Shown here in pieces: positions 23,420 through 35,596 of a stretch of 64,000 bases of DNA. The translations under genes and the position numbers were made by a program. The notes beneath the pieces are model-generated. The model ran no database searches. It saw only the letters and a list, made by a program, of their open reading frames with translations, and was not told where the DNA came from. Positions within the stretch are counted from its first letter, which is position 1, and each line of letters opens with the position of its first letter. The stretch is from Apiospora phragmitis (taxonomy: Eukaryota; Ascomycota; Sordariomycetes; Amphisphaeriales; Apiosporaceae), in the NCBI GenBank assembly GCA_038363925.1, contig JAQQWL010000011.1:2728001-2792000 (forward strand), written 5' to 3'.

Positions 23420-23866
23420 CTACAACGTCTTCCTCCACGCATTACCAAACATGAACAAGCCAAAGAGGGAGATCAAACTAAGGATACTCGGGACGGGCTT
23501 GCCACTGCGGAGTGCTCGTGGGATGGAAGAGCCGCCCAAAACAACGGAAGCGAGCAGGGCGAGTTCCACGCCGTAGGGCTGTCGGTTCTGCAGCCGGTAA
23601 CCCCCCAGGCCGTCTAGAATTGGCGGGTGTCAGCAACGTGTAATTGAACAACACCACGGGAGGATGGGACACGAGAGTACATACAGAGAAGGCCAACGGT
23701 GCATCCAGCGGCGATCGAGGGGACGGAACCCGTCCGCACGTAGCCCATGGTGCCGCCGCCAGCAGTCAGTGCACCAAGAACGTAGGCGATGTTGTCGAGA
23801 CTCTGCGTCGCCTGTTAGTCGCATCCTCGGAAGGGCATGGGCTCGCTCTCCAATTGCACGTACCAT
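23420..23866 (-). CDS. TMEM14/UPF0136-family small membrane protein
   Basis: Minus-strand exons 23866-23864, 23802-23685 and 23613-23420; 104 aa, no frame break. Exon 1 contributes only the ATG: it is followed directly by donor GTACGT, and a TAA lies in frame four codons upstream, so no earlier start is open in that exon. The protein reads MSLDNIAYVLGALTAGG and continues with GYVRTGSVPSIAAG, GLGGYRLQNRQPYG and SSIPRALRSGKPVPS. It has three to four predicted membrane segments and a short basic end (WRKTL). Human TMEM14 members are mitochondrial or ER inner-membrane proteins; TMEM14C helps heme precursor transport. The function of fungal members is unclear. Confidence 0.85.
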
Positions 23867-24545
23867 TTTGGCTGGATGTTAATTGGCTTGATATAGTAAT
23901 TGTTCTGGACACGTAGTAGTAGTAGTTGTTCTGAAAGTTGTGAAGTACTTGACTTGTGGACGGACAACACGGAGCTGTGCCCGAGCGAGGGAGCTTCTTG
24001 CGTCGGACTTGTCATCGATGTCATCAGAACGCCGAGGTGTGGCTGGAACATCGTATACCCATACAACTTGCTCAATCGAGTTGTTAATTAGTAGCCCAAC
24101 AGCATCTTGGCACGTTTACTGACATGATACCAATATAACTCAAGTAATCGATTGAATACAATAGCAATGTGCCTTTTGACACTGCAATCCTTCGTGCTCG
24201 GAGGTACCTACTTACTATTCAGTTTGCACCTGCTGTGACTTTGCCAGCGTCTGCGATACCCCACACAAGCACTAGCCACAGGTCCAATAGGACGGTAGAA
24301 CCTGACCTAGCACCTCATTGGCTCATGTCCTTGAAGCTTCGTGTCCCTTGAACGGAACAGCTCCAAATAGTTAGAACCACCAACCCGACCGGCACCTACA
24401 CACGACGACAAGACAATCCCGATCATCTGCGAATCCAAAGCGAAAGGGCAGCTCTCCCAAACCTCGACCACAGCCCAAACTGCCGGCAATTCGACCCGCC
24501 GTGTCCGTCAATTCGCTCCAACACGCACGTTTTCCGCATCCCACA
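23867..24545. other. Divergent upstream region of TMEM14-type and OST2 genes
   Basis: 679 bp between the two start codons, presumably containing both promoters. No coding frame of interest. A C-rich stretch precedes the OST2 start. Confidence 0.5.
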
Positions 24546-25199
24546 ATGGCCCCCAAGAAGGCACAAGCCAGCTCTGCTGCGGCGCCAGTCGTCACGACGG
24601 GCACCACCACGAGCACAGCGCCCGCCGTCTCGGCACCCAGCAAGAAGTCCTCGTCTTCGTCGTCGGAGGCATGGAGCAATGTGGCCACCAACATCTTGAA
24701 GCACTACCAGAAGACGACGCCGCAGCGCACGAAGCTGATCGACCTGTTCATGGCCTTCCTCGTCGTGGTCGGTGGCCTGCAGTTCGTGTACTGCGTTGTG
24801 GCGGGTAACTACGTACGTTCGCCCCCCTGACCCCTTTGTGGTCGGCGATCCAACCTTTTCTCGATTTGTTGTGTCTGTGTGGAGGAAGATGCAGGAAAGA
24901 CCAGAATGAAGAAGACCCAAAGTACTAATACATATCATTTCCGCAGCCTTTCAACGCTTTCCTCTCCGGTTTCTCCGCCACTGTTGGCCAGTTTGTTCTC
25001 ACAGGTACGTGGTCACCATGGTCTATATATTCTTGTTGGTGGGGAGCTAACGTCGGCGATCTTTGTAGCTTCCCTGCGCATCCAGACGACAGAGGCCAAT
25101 AAGGCCGACTTCCCATCCGTCTCCCCAGAGCGGGCATTCGCAGACTACGTTTTCGGTAGTCTAATCCTGCACTTCTTCTGTGTGAACTTCATAAACTAA
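24546..25199 (+). CDS. OST2: Oligosaccharyltransferase subunit OST2/DAD1
   Basis: Exons 24546-24812, 24947-25004 and 25069-25199; 151 aa, frame intact. A Ser/Thr/Ala-rich cytosolic N-terminus of about 45 residues is followed by the DAD1 core (YQKTTPQRTKLIDLFMAF, a hydrophobic span, then NAFLSGFSATVGQFVLT). The C-terminal region has SLRIQTTEANKADF, SPERAFADYVFGSLILHFFC and ends in VNFIN. OST2/DAD1 is a small integral subunit of the ER oligosaccharyltransferase that transfers the dolichol-linked glycan to Asn in N-glycosylation. Intron positions are supported by exact restoration of the conserved blocks. At the first donor two overlapping GT sites exist; 24813 keeps the frame. Confidence 0.95.
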
Positions 25200-25507
25200 G
25201 CGGAAGAGCTGGGGAAAGGTAGCAGAGGACCAGAAGACCCGAGTGAGATACGGCTGAGAAACCATACTGCATGGTACAGGAACAAAGCACGATGGAATTA
25301 CACGGCACGTCCCTTGTACAATATCATAAGAAAGATGGCGATTGCTACTTTGGCACGCAAAGCGTGCGCCCATGACATAAGAAGCAACTAGAGCCAGAAC
25401 AATGGATCAATGAATAACATGCCTGCTATGATTCTCTATGGGATGTCACTCCGTGTATTGCAGCACCTCCCTCCACACACAGGACGAGTCAAGCTAGGGA
25501 GAAACAC
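25200..25507. other. Convergent 3' region OST2 / GRASP
   Basis: About 308 bp of 3' UTR-type sequence between two converging genes; nothing else seen. Confidence 0.5.
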
Positions 25508-26737
25508 CTAATCATTATCCGCACCCGCTTCCTTCTCTGGTCCTGGGGCCGGCATCGCGGCTTTTGGTGGTCCTCCCTTGGGCGGCGGGGGGGAACCCCT
25601 CCCGCTTTGGGAGGCGGTGGCGGGGGAGTATTTGTGGCCTTGCTGCTAGAGACACCGTCCAGCTCCCTGCTCTTCTTCTCCTCCTCTGCGAAGTAATCAT
25701 CCATCATCCGGTTCGGACTGTGCCCGTGCTTGTCTTTCCGTCTGGCGCCCCGTGACGCCATGGGCGGCGCATTGCCCATAGGAGGCGGTGGTTGCTCGGC
25801 AGGTACCAAGAAGTCGGACGACGGCGCCCCTTGCGATTGCGCGGCAGGTATGAACATGCTATTGGGGTCCGAGGGAGCACCACCCGCCACCTCTCCGTCA
25901 AAGGTCATGAACTGTCCGCCTTGTCCGTTATCACCGCCGTCGAACATGGTTTCGCCGGGCGCGTTGACGGGCTCGTCCAGCGGCGCGGGCAAGCGGTGCA
26001 GGGCGCCATAGCCCAGCACGCAGCCCAGCACGCCCTCGCCGCCCCAGTCCCGCGAGGGCACAATCGAGACCTCACGCGTCACGTTGTATTCGTTGTTGTA
26101 GACCCACAGCTTGAGTGGCCGTCCGATGTAGTCCTCGACCAGCTCGCCCAGTCCGCTTTCGCCGTGTAATACTCCGTCGGGCGTACCCAGGATGTAGTCG
26201 CTGTAGGGCAGTAGGCCGGCGAGGTCCGCGGGGGAGTTTGCGGGGACATCAAGGACGTGCCAGATGTTCGATGCCGTTGCCAGGGGAGTATATTGGAGGG
26301 CGATGCCCAGCGAGGGGTTGTCGGCGGGCACTGGTACGTGGAGCACGCGCGTTCGTTGTCCCTGTGGACGGAGAGGTGAGTCGTCAATGCACATGTAGTT
26401 GCCAGTGGAAGGTACTGTTCGGACATACCTTTGCGCTCCAGAGGCCTAGTGCTACTGATCCGCCAGCACAGTTGCGAACCTCTTGGGCAAATAGCATGGG
26501 ATCTGGATTATCCTACACCAATGAAATTAGCTGTGGCCCGTGGCTTATAATGCATGTGGATAATTGACTTACGATGACCCTGCCATTGATACCAACGATG
26601 AAGTCGAACCATGGCTCAATGGTCAATTCCAAGTTGGCATTGCGCAGCACTTGGAAGCCGAAGCCACCCTGCTGGTCCCTCCTTGGCTGAGGATCGCCGT
26701 CTAAGCGGGATATGAAGCGATTGAGCGCGTTAAACAT
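25508..26737 (-). CDS. GRASP-family Golgi protein (GRASP65/GRH1 homologue)
   Basis: Minus-strand exons 26737-26573, 26512-26429 and 26361-25508; 367 aa after correction. Two tandem GRASP-type PDZ domains occupy the first 210 or so residues (GGFGFQVLRNANLEL, EPWFDFIVGING, NCAGGSVALGLWSAK, then LGIALQYTPLA, SPADLAGLLPYSDYILG, GRPLKLWVYN). A Gly/Pro-rich disordered tail follows. GRASPs tether Golgi/ER-exit membranes and support unconventional secretion. The N-terminus MFNALNRFI lacks Gly2, so myristoylation is not possible; it resembles the amphipathic, N-acetylated start of yeast Grh1. One frame break lies in the tail at about 25590-25596, where a C7 run needs an eighth C to give PPPPPKGGPPKAA and the stop at 25508. 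It is divergent from TGS1 over 443 bp. Confidence 0.9.
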
Positions 26738-27180
26738 GGCTGGTGGCGCCTGGGCTTGGATGCCTGTAACAAAACCAATTACCTGAGCGCTTCTTCAGCT
26801 TATGCTGGGTAGTGTCTGGATATAATTGTTTTATTTGGGAGAGAATGATATAAGAGGTTGTTGCGATATGTGATAGCTGTCACTTCCTACTGCTCTTGGT
26901 CAGCCTTACCAATGGGCCCAAGCTCCAGCGGCTTCAAAGTGAAGTACCAGAAAAGTGGATCGTGTATTGAGTGGCAGAACATTAAGATGCTGCCACAGAG
27001 ACTTGACGGGTATCTCATCACAGCTGGTTTCTTTTAATTCATAGAAGGGAAAAGGATCAAATTCAAAGGGTTTCAAGCTTAATAACAGTACATTTTTCTT
27101 AGTCCCTTGATATTAACAACCTGGTCCTTGATTCGACCCCAGAGACGCAAGGTGGTCGACACTTGCGCCATCCGCCGCCC
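26738..27180. promoter_or_regulatory. Shared divergent promoter, GRASP / TGS1
   Basis: 443 bp between start codons. CCAAT motifs occur at 26775-26779 and 26909-26913. No other feature is recognised. Confidence 0.4.
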
Positions 27181-28760
27181 ATGGACCCCAAATTCAAACG
27201 TGCAAAGAAGCTTCCCCTAATAGATGAGTGCCACCACTGGACCAAAATCGGTGAAGTCCCTTGGGACCTACAAAAGTGAGTTTTGTTATTTATTTTTTAT
27301 TCTGAGACGGCAACAATCATGTACCTCCCCGTCCTTGTTTTCCGAGGAAGCATCTTATATAGGACGACTTCTGTAGGTATTGGCAGCAACGCTACACCAT
27401 CTTCCCCTATTACGACTCCGGGATCCGCCTGACCAACGATGCCTGGTTCGGCGTGACGCCCGAGACCGTCGCCACGCGCATCGCGCAGGACATCGGGCAG
27501 ATCGTCTCGTCGGACAAGACGACGCTGGTCGACCTGTTCGCCGGCGTGGGCGCCAACACCATCGCCTTCGCCCAGTCGGGCATCTGGGACCGCATCATCG
27601 CCGTCGAGCGCGACGCCGCCACGCTCGCCTGCGCGCAGCACAACGCGGAGCTGTACGAGGTCGGCCAGTACATTGAGTGGGTGCACGGCGACAGCTTCGA
27701 GGTCTTGGAGTATCTGACTTCGCCGTCGGCGCCGTCATCCTCATCATCACCTACCACACATAACGACAATGCCGCGGCGGCCACTACGTCGCCGGAGCCG
27801 GCATCCAAGAAACGGAAGAAGAGCTCCTTCGACGACACCCTCAAGAAGGTCGATGTGTCGAAGACGGCCCTGTTTGGTTCACCGCCGTGGGGCGGGCCGG
27901 GCTATACCACGGACGCCATCTTTGATCTCAGCGGCATGGAGCCCTACAATCTCGAAAAGATGCACGTGGCGTACCGGAGGATGGATCACGCGCTATACTT
28001 GCCACGGACGAGTGATCTACGACAAATCGCCAGGCTGGTACCCTCGAACGGGCCCAAGATAGAGGTGGTGCAGTATTGTGTCAAGGGAGCAAGCAAAGCC
28101 ATGGTTACGTATATACCGGCACAGGAAGGAACCGCTACGACAGCTTCTAGGCCGGACGAGAATCCAGACAAAGAGCAGGCTGTGATAACGAGAGAGACGG
28201 AGGTCGATGATGGTAGTAACAACGCACACGCCAATGAATCGCATGAGCTAATGTCGGAGAAGGCACGGAGGCCTCAAGCCGAGACAACTACTGAGACGCA
28301 GAGAAAGGCCGAGGCACCTGAAACGCAGTTCACAACAGCGCACGAAATCCAGGGACCTATGGCTGACGCTAGTCGGGACGAGATGCAAATCCAGGCTGTA
28401 ACCGAGCAAGAGGATGGTAAGCAACACAACACGAGTAACGGCAACCTGCGAAAGGGCCAGGCCGAAGAGGTGGAGGAAGTTGAAAGCCAAAACGAGGAGC
28501 TAAGCCGCGAACAGAATCACGATCACCCTGAGATCACGGATGGCGGGCAGGGTAGGAGGATAGGGGAAATAGGTTCCCAGTGGGGTGAGAGTGGCAGCAG
28601 TGAGCAAGACAACAGGCTCGCAGACGGCGACAATAAGCCACCGCTGACTGGATTGGCCGACGAGGAAGAAGATGACGATACGTTAATAGAGCAGCAGCTC
28701 CAGGAACAGTTCGAGAGGTACAGCGAGAAGTTGGATCAATGGAACCGTCGAGAAGTGTAA
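27181..28760 (+). CDS. TGS1: Trimethylguanosine synthase TGS1
   Basis: Exons 27181-27275 and 27377-28760 with a 101-nt intron; 492 aa, frame intact. TGS1 converts the m7G cap of snRNAs and snoRNAs to the 2,2,7-trimethyl form using S-adenosylmethionine, in the nucleus/nucleolus. Seen: start with a basic KFKRAKKLP segment, then HHWTKIGEVPWDLQKYWQQR, FPYYDSGIRLTNDAW, the SAM-binding motif VDLFAGVGANTIAFA, the acidic loop AVERDAATL and the catalytic motif FGSPPWGGPGY. A lysine-rich insert (SKKRKKSS) precedes it and could serve as a nuclear signal. After about residue 278 comes a roughly 215-residue Glu/Gln/Asp-rich, low-hydrophobicity tail ending in a short coiled-coil-like segment. Yeast Tgs1 (about 315 aa) lacks such a tail. 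Confidence 0.92.
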
Positions 28761-29010
28761 TTGATACCCCTATTCAGTACTGAAATCAAATTTTTCGATT
28801 CTAAGACCAGCAGAAGGACAGAGAGGTAGAGTTTAGTGTGAATATGTCGTTATCATTGCCTGTCGATATAATTGTCAACAAGACGTCACTCACTACCTGG
28901 TGTGTAAAAAACTAAGTCGAAAGAGAATTAATTCTACACATGGCGGTGCCCCCAAGTCTGGGCCCTACAAACCCCATGCATCGTCTTCTCCCACGAAGGC
29001 GCACCCGCCC

Positions 29011-32000
29011 CTACAAAGCCTTGACGATACTTCTCTCGTCAAAGAGATCCTTCAGCAGCCCATCCACAGCGACCTCCTCATCCAGCGCCCCCATCGCGTA
29101 CGTGCTCTCGAAGGCGAAGATGCTCAGCTGCCCGAAGAACGGGCGCAGGATCTTGGCGACCAGCTCCTCCTTCCGGTCGACCGTCAGCTCATCGCTGATG
29201 CCGCCGGGGGTCCCGAGGAGGGGCCGCCGGCGCTGGTGCTGCTTCGTCCCGGACGTGATGGGCGCCGCGTCCGTCGCCGGTTGGGTTACCGCGGACACCG
29301 GGCCGATGTGGCTGCCCAACTCGTCCGAGAGCTCGTCGACGAGCGCCACGGGCTGGTACGCCGGCGAGTGGTAGATGGCGTCGATGGTGTCGGTGACGAA
29401 GAGCCACTCGTGCAGCTGGAAGTCGTCGGGGGCCGCACAGATCAACAGATCGAGCAGCTTGCAGGCTTGCAGTACCGAGGTGTTGTTGTACGTGTCGCTG
29501 GATGCGCTGTGGTCGGGCGCGGCTACCGACGAGATGGCCGCGTGCAGCTCGGCGTTGATAACGGGCCACATGGGCGAAAGGTGGATAGGCGAGGTTCGAA
29601 GGACCAGTGCCCGAGCAACCATGAAGATCTCAGCCCGCGTGGTAGACGAAGGAGAAGAGGTCGAGGTAGCCGCAAGGAGGTCAACCAGCTTCTCCAGGAT
29701 ATTGGGAAAGTCTGTCACAAAGGTGTCGTCGGGGGATGCGATAATGAGAGTGGCAATTCGGCGAAGATTGAGTTGGGTCTTGCGGTCTGCCTCCAGCCGC
29801 GCCGAAGTTGCTCCTACGCCAAAAACGATGCCAGCGGTCGTAGGAGGGGTGATTCTACTTAGAATATCAGGCATCCGCTCCTTGTCGGCTATTGTCCATT
29901 GCTTGAAAAGAGACAGCCAGTCGCTCCGGACCAGGAAACAGAAGAGCTAAAGAACCGCGCATCGTTGAAAGCGTCCCCGATATCTTTCTTCCACGTCTTC
30001 TGGTTGTTCGGTAACCTAGTCAGCTCCTGAAGCAGCACCAACGTGCTTTTCGAAATTGTTTCAGGGAACCCTTTAGACCGAATCAAGGGTCCGATGACAT
30101 TGGTTGATATTGAGCTTGCAGCCGTCAAGACTCTGTCCGACTCGACCAAGATTTTTGGAAGGTTGGGCACTATGGCAGAGAGTATACCGACAACATCTTC
30201 TGCTCTTTCAGCCGGGCTTCGAACAACAGAGGTTCTCCTTCCGTCAATCTTGGACTTATCGGACTGTGACGTCGAAGATGAGACGTCAATGAAAGCAGCA
30301 GGCCTGGTGGTAAAGAGAGCAGTAAGAAGCCGGAGGAAGAGGTCCTATATGCGTTTCAGTATCAGCTTTCTTGTCTTCAATGGAGGCATTAAATCACTTA
30401 CGCCAAGTTCTCTTCGCATCTTCCGTTGTTCGCCAAAGTTCGTGTTATCGACCTTCTCACCAAGTATCGCTGCGAACTCGAGTAGACTGGGTAGCGTCTG
30501 TCTGTGTGGGAAGGGATTCCCGAGAATATCCTTCAAGAATACCATGCAATCCTGCCAAATTTCATCCATAGCATCGTCTTCCAACGACCTTGCATAATCA
30601 ACCAAGAAGATGACAAGATCGGTGTCCTGCAGCGAAATTGTCAGGGTAGACTTTCTTGAAGGGTCCAGGGCGCTTGGGTTGGTACGACTATATATCGCGT
30701 TGAAAATGGCAGGAATCGTATGTCTTGGCCGTGAGCCATCTAGAGCGGGCAGCAAGTTCAACACTTCATTATGTTTGACCTTGGAGGGGTTGACAAGGAA
30801 TTACACCATATGTCAACAACGGTTTCAAGGCATTCCAGTGCTTCGGCGGCGAAGACGTGTTCCAATAGTCGTCTTGCTCGGTTTCTCATTCGAAGGGAGG
30901 TATAGTTGAATGACAGCGCTGATTCAGGCTCCAAAGTTGAGGCGTCACTTCCTTGTCCCCAGGACCAGATCTTAAAACATATACGTACAGCATCCTGGAA
31001 AGCAAGAAGCACAGTGAGCCTATCGTTTGCAGTGGCGCTTCGAGTCTGTGGGGAATCGGAGTTGAAGACGCCTGATACCATATTACTCAGAAAGCCTTGC
31101 GGCTGATCAGGACCCTTGACGACTTGGGCTCTAGCCTCCTCTGCCAGGAGTTGATCGTGTGCTTTAGCGAGGACTTGCTCTAAGGCATTGAGAAGGGATA
31201 TCAACGTCGTCTCTGGCGCACTAGTGCCGGTTGAACTCATCCCGCTGTTTGCAAAGGTTCTCTGCAAGTTCTCAAAGGTATTTCCAACCTGCCGACATAA
31301 TGTTTCCACAAGTGGTATCAGCACCTGGAAGATAGAATCGGAGTAAAATGGAAGCGACTCCGTCAAGAACCCAACCCAACTGTCCAAGACAGGCCGACTA
31401 CTAGGAGATTCAAGACCAGCCTGAATAGTCTTCAGCAAGGATGAGGGTGGAGGGGTGATCTGAGAAATGAATTCAGCTGGTGCAGACGACAAGCGCATGC
31501 TACCCGATGGGCGATGCCCCTTTTTTTCTCCTGTCGGAGAAGATGGTATCTCTTTTGGTGAAGCATCCCGTAATCTAAGAGACGCGAAAACCACATCCAG
31601 TAGCAAGACCTGGATATAGGGATCTGGTCCTACGAGCGATTGCTGAAGTCTGTCGATCAAGACATCTTCCAGATGGAGACCGGACAGGGACTCCGCATAA
31701 GGGTTGAGTAGAATTTGGTGGAGGAATGTCAGAGCGCAGCGTTGCAGCTGGGCGGTGCGTAACCGCATTTCTTGGTCCGACGAGAATTTGTTACCCGCGA
31801 TGCATCTCATACAGACCTGGAGGAAGAATTCCTGGAGCGAAAGGTCACCCTCAGCGCCCGCTGTGCCTGGTTAGTACAAATGGGAACACAAAGAAGAAAG
31901 AAAAGCACGACTAGACCTACTTATTTCGGATAGAATTGGGTCTGGTTCTTCGATCATTCGAGTGGCAAGGACACTCCAGAATGCGTCAGGGGCCCAGCGA

Positions 32001-34841
32001 AAGATGTTCGAAATGGTTCGCATATAGTAGATACCAGTATTTACATCGTCGTCTTCGCCGAATTCAATAGACCTTTTTGATGCCTCTGCATTGGCGGTTC
32101 TGGGGAGAGTACGTAGAAATCCCAGTTCGGAGAACTTCGTTATGAAAACTAGAAAGAGTCTTGGCGCACAGTCAGTCCCAAACAAATACTTGTATGCGAC
32201 AGCAACTTTGCTTACTTTTCAATGCCAACCATATTGTTCAGCCAGAATTTGACAGCCATGAAGAGCTGCGTGCGATCGTCCAAGAGGGTGTCCAGCATAA
32301 GGAACAGGGGACGGGTCAACATCACTTCATAGTGGTCTTGCCCTGACAACCGAATTCGGTTCGTATCCCTCCCAGGCGTTCTTGGTGCTCGCCGGTCTGC
32401 GCCATCTTGCAGTGTATGCGACCAGAGAATGCTGAAGCTCCTGCCAGGATCAGCCGGTCGAGTTGCAAATGTTCCAGTTGTATCATTCTTCAACATCAAG
32501 CCAGCGATCGCGCCCTCAATGTCTCGATTCTGGGGCCCCAATGAAGATTGCAGTTGCCAAAGACACCGGACTGTTTCAACGTGGTATTTTGGTTCGGAGA
32601 ATGAGAGGAAATCCCATGCATGACGAACCAAAGGCTCCACCAAATCAGAGAGTGAGGACTCGGGGATTATCTCGCCCGCGAACAATTGATTCGAGAGGCT
32701 CAAGATCGACTTGAAAGAGACGAAAGGTAGCGTCATGGTGGACAATCGCTCTTGCAAGGCTGCGAGGAGGCCTTCGGTATCCAAGTGATACTCTTGAGGG
32801 ACTCTGGACAGTAATACGCCTAAGAACCGGCTTCTGACCGCTAACGCACGCGGGGGCTCATTGGCGCTCAAACTGAAGCAGGTCAGGGCGGATGCCTTTT
32901 GTAGAAGTAAATCTCCAACATTTCGTGCGGAAAAGGGCAGAGACGCAGACTCAAGGTTGCCTTGATCAGTGACATAAAAATCGCGGATTTTCTTGAGCAG
33001 CTCGCTATTCGACATGGACGCTATGACTGGGCGCTCCAAGGACCCAACAGAGCCCCTTGAGCCTGTTTTCTCCGGAAATGCGCGCTCGGGAATCAGGTCT
33101 AATAGGTTCAAAGCGATCCCCAATGCTTGGTCGGGGAGGCTAAAGTCACGATCTTGAGCATTATTTTTGCTCGGTTGCTCGCGTTCTTGGGACTCTTTGA
33201 GCATAGCAAGAATAGACAACGTCGCCAGTGGCGCGTGGACTGTGATCATTTCTTCTTCTCGAATGTTGAAATGGGCCATGACAAATTGCACCAGGGCAAG
33301 TTTATCGGCGCGTTCCTCATATGTCGAGCTACCCGGTCCAATGGCCTGCGCAATCAGTGCAACGAGCTCACCGTAGATCAGGCCGCTCTCGACGCCGTCG
33401 AAGAAGACGCTCGCGCTTCGCATTACCTCATTGAACTCCGATTTGCTAGCCGCGGCGGTTTTGAAGTCCCTGACACTCTTTATTACGGGTAGAAATATTT
33501 CAGGCACGACAAGACCACCAATCTCCCATCTATCCATCAGTGAAAGACATATCCTGTACGGCCGAGCTCGTTCTGTTGGGTTTTTGTTGGAAGCTGATCT
33601 AATCATAGACAGCAGGGCTGATGTCAGAGGCTGCAGCCCATATTCCTCGAAATAGCTTGTTTTTGTTGTAAGAAAGGCTTGTTGCTGTTCAGAAGGCGTT
33701 GTCGGAGACTCTACTCCAGTCTCTTGCTCGTGACTGGATGGGTCAGGCCCCAAGAACCAAGCCCACAAACGTCTATTCAAACTCATGTCCCTGCGTGTTA
33801 CAACACCCGCGGCTGCACATAGCAGTAGTTCCAGGTCTTCAGTCGTGACTCTCTTCTGGAGAACCTGCGAGTGTAGCGGCAGGTGCGTCACTAGTATATC
33901 TAAGAAACCTCGTTGGATGAGAAGCTGTTCGTCTTCAAGACCAGCTGCGAAACACCTGATCAGCAACCCAGGCTCAGGGGAGGTTACAATGCTCGACAAT
34001 TCTTCGGTCAGGCCGTCCTCGTCTGATTCACCTGCTGTCGCTTTTCCTGTCGATGGGTCTTGCGAGATAGGGGAACCTAAATTGGGCAGATTCCTTGAAA
34101 GGTAAGCCAAGGCTCCCGGGCGGCGACTTTGACTGGTAATCGACGCTAAGAAGAAACATTGCCAGAAGAAATCGTCGCCCGTAGAATGCGTGTTTGTAAG
34201 ATGCTGGCTTCCTGGTGTACGTATGGCGAGTTTGAAGCCTTCGAGGATCTTCAGTGTCCTGTCGAAGTCTTCACTCGTCTCTTCTTCCAGCCCGGGCAGT
34301 AATGCCAATATGAGAGATTTCAGGGCTGGGCGCAAGGCACGGGGGTCTAGCTTCATGAAGTACTGCTCCAAAAGATCCAGAAAGGGTGCCCTGACCGTCA
34401 AGGAGGCAAAAGACAGGGTCGACGCCAGCCCCGGAAGGTACAGGGAAGGTCCCGCGACAAGCCATCGTTTCCTATGACCGAGAGCACGTAGCTGTAGACC
34501 TCCAACGCCTTTTGGTGAACGCCGGATGGGAGCGAGGGGTTAAGACATTGCGATAACCGCTTTGCGACGAGGGCTTTCGAGGGGATGGTGGAGAAATTGG
34601 AGTGGCGAGCCTGCAAGGCTTTGAGCAGCCTGCTGAGGAAGGAGATATAGTCGGCCCACTCTTCCAAAGCTGTATCGAAGAGTGACAAGGCGCGCTCAAC
34701 CCCCGAAGCATATTTTCGATAGGCCTTGTCTTTTATAGGGAGATCCTCGGCGCTGAGCTGATTCCTCCATTGGCGCAAGACTGGGGTATTGCGCCCGGAG
34801 CTTTCTGGGGATCCTCCATGCCCGGGCTCGAGGGTGGCCAT
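29011..34841 (-). CDS. DOP1: DOP1 / Dopey-family protein
   Basis: Four minus-strand exons: 34841-32216, 32159-31921, 31866-30402 and 30344-29011, with introns of 54-57 nt; about 1888 aa after correction, the usual size for fungal Dop1. The N-terminal Dopey domain begins after a short Ser/Gly leader (KAYRKYASGVERALSLFD, EWADYISFLSRLLKALQ), followed by long helical repeats and the conserved C-terminal region (e.g. QWTIADKERMPDILSRI). Dop1 works with Mon2 and the flippase Neo1 in membrane traffic among endosomes and the Golgi; A. nidulans DopA affects morphogenesis. Three missing bases break the frame at about 34450 (needs ..SLYLPGLASTL), 30797 and 29934 (CC needs CCC to give VSLVRSDWLSLF). Adding one base in each of exons 1, 3 and 4 makes every exon phase agree. 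It is divergent from MON1. Confidence 0.92.
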
Positions 34842-35596
34842 GGTGATATGCGTTGCTCTCTCGTACTAAGGTCGCAAGAGAAAGATTATATAGGCATTGG
34901 GACTAGTTCGAGGGAGATGGAGGTGTTCGAATCGCATCGCCGCTGGGACTAAGTGCGGTCGGGTAGCAGCTTAGGCACTGGAATAGTCGAAACGTTTTCC
35001 TCCTTCTGAAGTAAGCACTGTTTTGCTGCCTACATCTCCTCAAATGGCTTGACCATAAATAATTGGAAGTGAATCTGCCTGCTGTCAAGATTGGCGAGCA
35101 GCCTTATGGGATACGTTGCTAGTTTCTGGTGCCTGGCTAATGGGAGTTGTGGTTGCTCGTAGTTGCTGCAGTATCCCTGCCCGCCTGGGCTGCGTAACCT
35201 TCCACAGGCCTGACCCGCCCGTTCTGCAAGGCTACCTCCAGCTAAATTCAGCTACCGTCCAAGTACTTCCCCCACCAGACTCCCGCGCCAGCAGTTAGGA
35301 CCTCCCCTGTCTCCCAGCGCAGTGTGCATCACCTGGTACCTGTGGCAATCACTTTATTAGCTTCCCTCAAATCCCATGCTACTTTTCCATCCGTCTGCAT
35401 CGAACTATCCATGACGAAGCCCAACATGTTATCTACAGCCTAACGTTCCCGCCGTTTAGCCTTGGTTTTTTGGACCTGGCCATCCGCAGGAGAAGTCATC
35501 CTCGCCGACTTCCGTCCACGTTACCGTAGGTAGCTCCGCCGGCTGTTAACACAGAATTCGGATGTAGAAGAATGAGATATCCACAATTGCGCTACA
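34842..35596. other. Divergent upstream region DOP1 / MON1
   Basis: 755 bp between start codons. ATTGG (CCAAT on minus) motifs occur at 34896-34900 and 35062-35066, and a TATATAGG-like sequence near 34887. No coding frame of interest. Confidence 0.4.

Noticed and set aside
28900..29862. 320-codon plus-strand open frame
   Set aside because: Antisense to the last exon of DOP1, whose frame carries family sequence; low-complexity Arg/Gly/Val composition.
34900..34960. tRNA-like TTCGAATCGC sequence near 34928
   Set aside because: No A box or cloverleaf-compatible partner sequences at the right distance.
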